This document shows, one piece after another, positions 50,029 through 61,214 of a DNA stretch of 64,000 bases; the stretch's first letter is position 1, and every line of letters begins with the position of its first letter. The position numbers and the translations under genes are program-made. The notes below the pieces were generated by a model that did no database searches, was not told the origin of the DNA, and saw only the letters and a program-made list of their open reading frames with translations. The DNA is from Tethya wilhelma (lineage: Eukaryota > Porifera > Demospongiae > Tethyida > Tethyidae). Where the stretch lies: positions 5,888,707 to 5,952,706 of the forward strand of contig CAXIPT010000003.1 in the NCBI GenBank assembly GCA_964030475.1, in the 5' to 3' direction.

Positions 50029-53000
50029 AATCATTTACAAATATATATTATACATGTATACAAACAAACGTCAATCACAAAGTGATACTCAATTAAAATA
50101 ACAGGGGGGTTAGATTAGCTGGAGATTGAGTGACAGAATGAATGCGACCCTTGGCTCCATTATCACCGGTACACATTCTTTGAATCACAAGAGAAGAAGA
50201 TTGTAACACTAGAGGAGTAGAGTATCACATTCAGTTTGGCTTCACACAATCGCAAATATTTCACTGTGTACACATTCCACCTAATTTTTTGGAAATTTGG
50301 CATCTAAAATTATCACATTGGTATAACTAATATCTTAACTAATTCATCCAGCTGCCAATGTTTTCACATTTGAGAATGTTTGCTGGAAACCTTTGATACT
50401 GCTCACATAATATAACAGGGAGGGGGGTTGAAAAGTGAGGAGAAAACATTATATTATAGGCTCAACAACGACAAAAAACAAAACAAAAAAAACAAGCGAT
50501 ACCAATACAAAAATTTAGCACCTCACATAAAATATTATATCACATTTACTATCCATTGCCAGGCCTTCCACTAGTCTTGTGGCTAGCTAGATTCTCCCCT
50601 TTGACCTTTCACATACACACAAAAAGGAAGGGGAGTGAAAAGTCAAAGGTGAGAGCTTGGGTACGAGGCTAGCCTCCCCCCTCTTAATTTCTATTAAAAA
50701 CAAACAAACAAACAAAAAAAAAACAAACAACAGCTAAACAAAGGGAGACAAGTAAACAATGCTAGCATCAAACATTGAGGTGCACTGTATGCAGGACTTA
50801 TATGCATGTAAAACCAGCTATAGACACAACGTATCCTATCAAAGTCTCTCTCTTACCTCTCATACCTCGTCCCCACGTTCCAAATCCTCCTCTCCCACGG
50901 AATCCCATGCCACGCCCTCTTCTAATGGGTGGACCGCCACCACGTCCTTGATAGTACTGGTCGCCATAGTAACCGCCGCCCGTACCCCCCTGCATGTGTG
51001 GGGGAGGGGGGCCTTGATTCCACTGTCCCTGAGAGGGGTCGTGATGTTGAGGGGGATACCCCTGTTGATATGGGTAGTGATTAGGTTCACCGGGTCCCTG
51101 CGAGGGGTAGGACATGTTGGGAGCTCCCCCTCCTCCTCCGGGGGGAGTGTTGGGGACTCCACCCCCTCGGTGATTGTACTGGGCCATTCCCGGGTTTGAA
51201 CTCTAGAGTGAGCAAGAGAGAAGAGCAGCACTTATCATAATTATACATTAAATTGGTGTCCTTATGTATGTGACTCATTAATATCTAGAATTATAATGGA
51301 AGATGCTGGAGAAATAGCACACTTTCTACTTGCATAACTTTATCACATACACACAACTGAGTACACACATACACCACATGTCATGCTCGATACAGTGCAA
51401 GTAAATACAAATTAAGCTCACACACGATACGATACACAGATCATTTCTCAGATGGCTAACTAACGCCCTATCACATTACCCTCAGTCATAATACAATCCT
51501 TCTGTAGGTGCAAATCAAGTTACGTCCCAATGCCAGGCTAAAGCATCTCGCTTGCTTCCCCCACACCAAACATAAACAACCACCTACCCCCTCCCATTAC
51601 GGTACACTTACATAACCCCTTAGCTTAAAATTGTCATAATATAAACACTTCCAAGATGGTCGTAGATCTGAGCCCTTAGTATGTAGTTTGTATATCTGTT
51701 ACAATTACGGATATAATCATAATTGTTCATTATAATATAATGCACAGAAGGTATCATGGCGACTCATTTCATTCCGCTGTTATGTAGAAATAATAGGGGC
51801 TCTATTATTTCAACCTGTAAACCATCAATGAAACAAAACATCCTAAACAGTCACAAGACTTGTTGAATTTCATCACACAAATCGATAGATCTACCCCGCC
51901 TGCAACTTGTAACCTTCACGCAGCTTGGTGCTACTTGCGCTGTGGAGCAGCACTACCTCATGCATTATTCACGTCTCTCGGCTAACTTGTGGAAATGAAG
52001 AGCATTTCAAGTATTGTCGATTACAATTGTCACCATTTGTTTGCCTACATCAAGAGTTCAAACTACCAGCTGTGTGACGGGCTGAACTGATCAAACTCGA
52101 CACACACAATTCGACCTGTGCATTATGTGGAAAATACCTTAGATAATTATCGTCAATAGTATTTATGGGGGCGTGTACAAGTGTAAATCCTGTACTCTAG
52201 TCAAAACAAATATTGCGGTTGGCGACCTGCATTCTTGAACTTTAACACCATCGCATAGTATTGCAACATGTGTGCTGGTTAGTGAGTATAATTATATATG
52301 ATTTATTTATTATACGCAGTCTACTTTCAGGGGAAATCATTTAAATAATAATGCACCACACGCTCTGTTATAATTGTAACCAATTACGAGTATCAAATTA
52401 TAATTACAGTAATTTGCAAAAGTATGGTCAGTACGGATTTGATACGCACACAAAGTGCACGGACTTTTAATTAAGTAATCGTCAAAGTGCACTCTCTCTT
52501 TCCGGCATGGTTTGCTCCCCTTGATGGTACACCTACTTTGAGGTTAGCCCTGGTCATGGATACTATGGCTCCATAAACAATAATACTATCCACTGCTTGA
52601 TCAACATACTGAGCCCTGTATAGTAGGTCAGCATCAGGTTGGTACCCTACTGTCTTCTACTGCCAAGCCAAAGAGAAACATTCATGAAAGCTTCACATCT
52701 CAATTTACAGTAGCAAAGTCAAACTAGGACTTTCTTAGGCCTTTGATAACACACTTAAAGAATGCTATACAATGTGCAAATCAAATCAAATTATAACACA
52801 AAAGGGACACATACAAACTATTCAACATGGTTTCAATACGATCATGCTAGAAATATTCGGTACACGCACACTCCAATTTGTACTTACAACGAACAATTAG
52901 TGAATATTTGTACTTTACTCTTGTGGCGGTTGGTGGTGAAATAATTACAATGCACACACACACACACACACACAAAAGATCAAAACTGTTATATTGGAAA

Positions 53001-56000
53001 CAATTGGCATGTGTGTTTACATTCAATCGACATGCAGTGATGTCATTTCACGCAATAAGAGAACAGGAGCCAGGGAAGATAAAACTATGTTTGAGCAATA
53101 AAAGAGAAATAAAAACAAATCTTAGGGGTCACGAACCCTGCAAATGCTTGGAACAGATACACTACAATGATATCAAAGGCTTTTGTGTTTATAGCTAATA
53201 TTGGAGCAATCCAACAACGATAAAAGATGTTATAGGGAAAGAAATTTGTATTGAAAACAATAGAGTGTATCGGTGAGAAATTACACACACTTCTGATGCT
53301 CAACTCTTGTATAGCTGTCCTACAGTTTATATCAGCTAGAGATCAGTGACACCACCTCTCTTCTAAGAGGAACCGACCTATCTCTGTCTCTGGTGGATAC
53401 CCCCTCTTACAATTCAACAGCACCAACACACCACCATCACATCAGCAGTCTTTGGAGAGCTGGGAGCATGGAGTGCTTCCTCAGCCTGGACCAAGCAACC
53501 TTTCTCTCTCACACACTAAGTCTTACATAAATACTAGTGGCTTTGTAAGTGACTAGAGTACTCATCCAAGCACAGAAGGTTGGACTCCATACCAGTACAT
53601 TCAACCTATGCTACGTTTTCAGGTCATTGCTTCACAGAAAACAATCACACGACATTAATATCATTAGCATGTAGAGATCAAGGCTGGACTGCCACACACA
53701 CACATTAATCTACAGCACGTGTGTCTACAGCTGTCCATCCATAACATGATATCTTAACTTCCATTTTTGATATGACATGTACATATGAACAAAACAGTAC
53801 GATATTGAAAGCATCCTACGCCAGCGGTTGATTACATTAACATAGCGACGCTGAAATGTAACACGGACTCATAAAATTTTGATTTTTAAGACGACCACAT
53901 AAATTTTTTAATGCCTCACTTAAGGGTGGGCAGAACTACTTATTAATGTAGTACATAGTTAGCGTAAATTATGCTTAATTAAGTAGCTATATATCATACT
54001 AGATGAGCCCAGCTCCAAGTTGCAGCTGGTCCACTACATATTAAGTGATTCTAGAAATGCACAGACAATCAAGTACTGCAGAGTAGAATGCTTTAAAAAT
54101 GAAAGTCTTAATCTGTTACTGTATCATATTTTGTGAAAAATGAAGGAAATTTAATTGGTCAACTAATTGAAGCCCCCACTAACATTCAAACATACTTTCA
54201 TTAATACTAAATGATATAATTATTGAGCATGATCAGTCTGTGTGTGTGCTGTAATAGATACATTATTATATAGCTAGCTAGCTGTGTGTGTGTGTACTGT
54301 AAGAGGTAGCCTCCCACACTTACCTCATTGTAGTAATTGATGAGGGACTGAGCTTGGTGGATGGTGGTACCGGGACTCTGGAGGGGCTCTGAGGAAACAC
54401 ACACACACACACACACACAACAAAAAAACAAATAAAAAATTAATAACTTATATACTAGAATTACAGCTACTGATATTCACAAAAATAAAAACAGCCATGG
54501 TTATACACTCACATGTTCACTGACTTACCAGAAGGAATGCTGCCAGGGGGTGCTACGTGAGTTGGAGAGGGAAATGGAGGAGGACCACTACCCATTGAGT
54601 TGGGCTGTGAGTGTGTGTATGTGAGGGTATGAGGGTGTGAGGGTGTGAGAGTATGTGAGGGTGTGAGGGTGTGAGGGTGTGAGAGTATGTGAGGGTGTGA
54701 GGGTGTGAGGGTGTGAGAGTATGTGAGGGTGTGAGGGTGTGAGGGTATGTGTATACACATGCAGTGTATAGCTGGCAAGAACAGCAATCGTAAAGCATAA
54801 ATGCATACATGTCCCTATGCATACACTGTGACACCAATGAACACGACGGTGTGTAATTACAGGGTATCACACACGGCAATTAGAGGCAATCAGACAGAGT
54901 TGACACAACACAAGTGAATCATTTAAAAAGCCCTTGTTTCATTCTTGTTTCATTGAGCCAAAACCAATATCAAACCACTGAACCGTGCACACACACACAT
55001 ACGCACGCACGCACACTCACGCACATACATCACAAATATTACATTACGTGCGACCGCATACATACATACATACATACAAGAGAACATTACACTCATCACA
55101 CACTAGGCTACTCTACATGCACGCGTACATGTCGACATACACGATACACATTGTTATTGCTATGTAAGAGAGAGTCAAAACTCTTCCAGTGGGAACGTGG
55201 GGCTAATTACCACGACAAAAAAATTAACTATTATAAAAAAGGGTCATCAAAGGACCACACACACACATATATATGCATAACGTGCGTGAGTATCGATGTA
55301 AAAAGAGGATAATAAGCAGCAAGCATTTAATTGAGTGTCTACAGTAAACTCAGTCCCCACACACTTCTTAAGAAGTGAAAATGATCCCTGAAGATTGATT
55401 GTGGCCAATTGTCTCAACTGAATACAATCCCTTTGAAGGAGCAAACCAGCTACCTACACATAAACCTCCATGTATTACCTTCTGTACACTATTATAATAT
55501 CTCAAACCCATGGCATGATGGGAAGATTAATCGCTATGGGAAAAAAAACAAGGAAAAAAATCTGAACGATTTTGGGAACAGACAAAGTGTCGTATCGCAC
55601 ACAAAAGCCCACGCCACATCCAATAGTGGTGGCGGAAGAACATCCTGGTCAGAACCAAGGCTCTGTTGTTGGTAATGCAAACATAGTCTAGAGACTCTTG
55701 TTTTGTGGGATGCGCTGCCATGGTAGTATACATAATAACACACACTTCCAGAGAGACAGTAGGAGGAGAGGGAGTCTTCATGGCTGACAACAATACTGCT
55801 GCCGGAGCACACACTGGTGTACGTGGACATGAATGCACTTGTAAACCAACACAATTAGCCACTCATCGTATGTCACAAGAAAGGATGATGGTGCACAGAA
55901 TTGAGGTACTGCTGAAATTGAAAAAACGTGGTCAAGGCTCGTTTCTTTTATAAGTTTTCTTTTGTTGATTTTTTGGACGAGAACATTGTGCTTAACTATT

Positions 56001-56166
56001 AAAAACGATTGGAAGGATGCAGGTTAAGTCTAAGGTGGTAACAAGTTTATAGGCAAATTGTATCTGTGGTTTTACAAACTTGTAGACTGTGGGAAGAGGA
56101 ATAAATTGGTAGAAAATCAATTTACTAGTAACAATTGGCTATCGCACTCATCTGACCTCAAATGTG

Positions 56167-56206
<40 letters not shown>

Positions 56207-57273
56207 ATGAGAGGTGAAAGAGAAGGATGTGATCACCTCGTCAAGCCATCAAGGAGTGGTGGACTATCAAAACATCGAAGGCCGGGGGAGAGAGAGAAAT
56301 AACAAACAAACGAGTGCTTATCCACACACCACAACTACTACCGAAGCGCTTGACTGATGACAAGTGAATGACATCATCACAATTATACATTATGACAATA
56401 AGGAAATTTCGAAAGTGATTGACCTCAAAAAAAAAAAAAAAAAAAAAATTAAATAAAAACTTATCACACACAGTCAGAGGTCCAGCTGCACACACCGCTA
56501 ATCTCTCTAGTGTGTGGAGTTAATGTTCCAAGGAGATTAGTAACGGTACAGTACTGCTGACCCAATGAGTGCTACTCACACGCACTTCCTCCTTTCAGGG
56601 GCCACAGCCAGCAATGGTTGGCTGGCCAGGAGAGACACATGGAAGGGGGAGAGGACAAGAGACAAGACAGAGAGGATGGACAGAATTGAGGTACTGTTGA
56701 AATATGTGTTCTATTTCTACTTCATAGCTTTGGTATCCAGAGGAAACACATGCAACTAGTGGCTATGATAAGATTACCTAAGACACCATCCAAGTCTTGG
56801 TGTAACTCTGTAAATCTCCAATTGGAAGCTGACTACTCCACATGCTAAGCACATGCACGTGCACCACAGTGTGAGGAACTGGAACAAAAATCACAAGCAT
56901 GCTATAATGTGGCATGAGCTCTGTTACACAAGATGTCATCAGTTGTGTCTATAACCATGGTGAATGTTCTCAAAGCAATTGAAGCAGAGAGAGGGTGAGA
57001 GTGAGTGAGTGAGTGTGTACCCTAGCAGGGAAATGACATCTGATGCACAGCTAGTTATAATGAGATGATTGACTGTTCAAAGAATTCCACGCTGAGATTT
57101 CAACAATGAGTGATCATTTGATACGCTTGATGAAAATATACAGGTACATGTGTTCTAGCTACCAGAAATGCAAAATTCATTTACAATCCCACACATCCAG
57201 ATAAAGAGGAGGGGGAGGGTGTGTGTACCCTTACTCTGTCACATTTCTCCCTTACATACTCACACCCTCACAC

Positions 57274-57313
<40 letters not shown>

Positions 57314-60300
57314 ACACACACACANCTCTGCCATCCATGTCTCCACAAAATAAATATTACTAATGTTTGCACTGCAATGCCCAGGTTCACTTTTCTAAGT
57401 GTGGTTTTTTGCTGCGTTTCCTTGCAATGATCTGGACAGCCCCTCTGGACCGTGATCCAATGTTTGAATTTTCCTCACTTAGCGTCACACCTACTTTGCA
57501 AGCACGTAGCTTGAACATTGCCACTGCCTACCTCAGGTCAAGAAATGCGGACTCTGTCATTGGTCTGCTTGGGAGCCAGTGCCCTAGTAAGCATTGAATT
57601 TTTTCTCGATTGTTTTGTGATATTGTGTGTTTGATTGCTACCTTCACCACACTCTCTACATTCAGTTGTTCCCTCTCTTCTCATTCCCCTCATGAGTCCT
57701 CACAAGTTCATTCGTGATTCCGTCCTGAATTGTCTCACTGCCTTCAATGACATCATCTCAAATCTTGGACCTTCAGAACAAGAGAGTAACTCACCTTTCA
57801 TTTACCTTGTGCATAACCTATGTAGCTCACAAGTGGAGCTTACTTCTGACCCTTCTTGTCTACAACACGTTCTGAAAAGAATTCTTAAGCTGGATGAAGA
57901 AGTTCCTGCGACTCCCAGAAAAAATTTGAGGAAGAGAAAGCGTAGGACCACTGGGACTATAGAAAGAGGCACTAGTGATGGCACTAGAACAAAGACACTG
58001 GATTGTATCTTGTTGCACATTATTGCAATGGGAGCTCCATCTTACATCCAATATGGTCTCCTCAAGGCTCTGGTTGATGTGGATGAAAAGGTGTGATTAT
58101 GTACATTTGTATGTAGCTTGAAAATACCAGTCCTGTTTAAGCAAGTGTATATGTACATGAATGCTTTCTTATAACTGTCCTCTCTCATACATAGCTCAAA
58201 TTTACTGCAATTCTGCCAATGGTGGACTTCTTTCTCCACAAGTCTCTATCTTTCCAGACTGGTCAACACAGCCACTCTGTGCCAATGGACAGTTCCACTC
58301 CACACCCACATCTCCCAGTCTCTGAAGAGAGATGGAAATCATTTGACTCCCAGATCTTGGCCCTCATCATCAAGTCTTTTACAACTAAGATGGCTCCTGT
58401 TATCGATGATGTCATCCTTCACAGCTTGGTCCGACTGTTGGATACCAAGTATTTGTATGATGACCATAGTGTGTCTCCAAGGGAGTTGGCCCTGAGACAG
58501 GTATGATGCATAGCATAAGATTGTAGTTTTGGTGACTTAAGCCTGGTGTATTTTTCTTGTTTGCGTAGCTCACAACAGATTTTTTTGATCAACTAAAATC
58601 TACCGAGATGCAACAAACACTTCTTGGAAAGCTTATTGACTTGTTGATTGATAGTAAGGAAACAAACACTGTCAACCTAGTGAAGGACCAGCTAATACAG
58701 GTATTGATACTGATGGCAAGTTGATTTTGTTAGTATTTGATGATCACCTGTAATATGTATGTATCCTGCAGTTGCATCTGTCAGCAGAGTTGGTGGTGAG
58801 TGAACTGACTCAACACATTGATAAGCTAGGTGGTGATAAATCTGAAAGAACGCCAAAGAAGAAACCAAGGTAGTGTACTACCCACATAGCTACATTGTCC
58901 TCGTGTATGTACTTCAACATGTGTGCCTACATGTGTATGTCTTATTATCTTGAGATATCTTCTGCAGATATCGTGTGCCTGCCTTGCCAGGAAATGATGG
59001 TGGTGATGGTTTTTCTCCACCTTGGAAGAGGGTCATGGTCATCCTGGAAGTTCTTCATGAGAGGAAGCATTCCATCTCCGATGCTCACCTCTTGATGCCC
59101 TGCCTCTTTCAGTTGCTTAGTAGGTGAGTACTTTAGTTTTAGTGACCAAGTAAGTGGATTTTTATGTTGTTGCAGTACTATCTAGATCAGGATATTTTCA
59201 TTTTCTGCACATTTATTTTTTTGGCGTTTTGAACAACTCAGTAAAGTTTTACATAATTATATGTTTTGAATATTAATTTTATCACTCACTTGTGTTGAAC
59301 AATTTTTAATGGCAATTTCCAATCAGTGGTACTTAGTTAATGAAGGCACCGATGGTGTGTAAGCCTCAGTGCACTCAACCTGCTAGCACACTTATATGCA
59401 TACACTGTGTAAAAGAGTGCATCATAACTCAGTACCACTGAGAACTTCCACTGTAATCTAATCCATCTAGGCCCATAGGTATAACTGTGGTAAAGCAGCA
59501 TATGTCACAAATTATGAACCGGATGAGCTTTGCTACAATTATACATGCCTTGGAGTACTCATGATCAGCTGCTGTCAGATAGCAAAGTCTAGCTGCTGGG
59601 TCTTATGAGCTAAGTAACTGATGCATCAGTTAGCTAGCTATATCTAGCCGGCCACAATGTAAAAATCTTTGCATGCCCTACATGCTTTTGTAAGAAACCA
59701 GGCCAGCTCCTGTCTGTCTTGCCAAACAACACTGGTCAACAGTTCGGCAACAACAGCTATGCTGAGAGCCATGGACGTCAGTGAGCTTCTCAGTATTCAA
59801 CACAAATTCTAGATAACGCACACCAAATCAGTAGACGTGGCCTCAAAGCCTCAAGGAAGCACAAAAGCGCCCCAAATCTCAGAAACTACAGTGTTTTGGA
59901 TAGCAATAAAATATTTTTACAAGATCATTCAGAGTTATGAACGTAACCATCAATTTTATTGCTAGAGAGAGATTTTGATGGGACAGACAGACAGACAGAC
60001 AAAATGATTACCGTAACTCAGCACGTGCTACACACATGCTGAGGCCTAATAAATGCAATTTCTTAATGAATACCTAATTATAAGAAATTAAGACTGAATT
60101 ATTTTTGCTTGTAGATATACATTTGCATCACAGATATATATAGCTAATATATATACTGGTATAGTGGGATTAATTGGTATTTCTCTCTGTTTAGTGCATT
60201 ATATCACTGGTTTGTCTCGTCAAATGTGTAGGTGTTTGGAGGTTGCTGATTCAATTAGACTCCAATTAGAGTTCACCCAGCAACTGATACTCTCCTCCCT

Positions 60301-61172
60301 GTTGCAGTGTTGTGAATACCTCACAGACCAAGGTGTACATACTGCTAGAGGTTCGTTCTGTACATATCATTTGTTTGTCCGTATCCTTGTTCAAGAAAAA
60401 GAATCTTAATTATTGTTATATTCCTTTATTTTTTTCAGAGCTTCTTCCTGAATCTCTGTTCAATGTGGAGCTGGTGGTGCAGTGTGTTCGTCTCTCCTCA
60501 AGTCCTCAAATTCATCAGCAAGCTTTGCTCTTGCTGAGCACTGCTGCAACCGTGTATCCAGTAAGTGTTCTAAATTGTAATTTGTAGCTGTTTGCAGTTA
60601 CAAATTACGCTAGACTGAAACTATTCTTTTACGTGTAATAGAGTCGTGTTCTTCATAATGTGATGCCAATCTTTACGTTCATGGGAAGTCATGTCCTGGG
60701 TCAGGATGACTTGCACAGCTCACAGGTTATATCCAGGATCATTAGCAACATAATACCAGCATTGATGAAGGTATGTACATAAAACATGGTTGGTTCTAAT
60801 GGAATAGACTGCTTTTTTTGAAGGTTTTTGCTGTTACATACACCACATAGTGTGAGGCTTCAGTACTGTCAGGGTGGAGCACTCCCTCCACTTCTAGGAA
60901 GACCTCATCCCATACTCAAAGGGCTCCACCTACCTCCATAGAGGGTGTTGTCCGGGAGATCATCCATGTGTTTGTGGATGCTCTACCCCACATTCCTGAC
61001 CATAGGAGACTGACTCTCTTCTGTCATCTCTTGGAAAGTGTTTCTCCTGAGAATTACCTCCACGTGGCTCTGGGGTTACAGCTTGAAAAGATTGTTGTAA
61101 CCAAGGCTATCAAAGACAAGGTAAATAGATGGAATTCTTGCTTTGCACATAATTAACTGTTGGCACCTCGTG

Positions 61173-61214
<42 letters not shown>

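Noticed and set aside
55527..55862. 111-residue minus-strand frame as a possible PNUTS exon
   Set aside because: No PNUTS motif, and no acceptor/donor pair fits the phase of the neighbouring exons.
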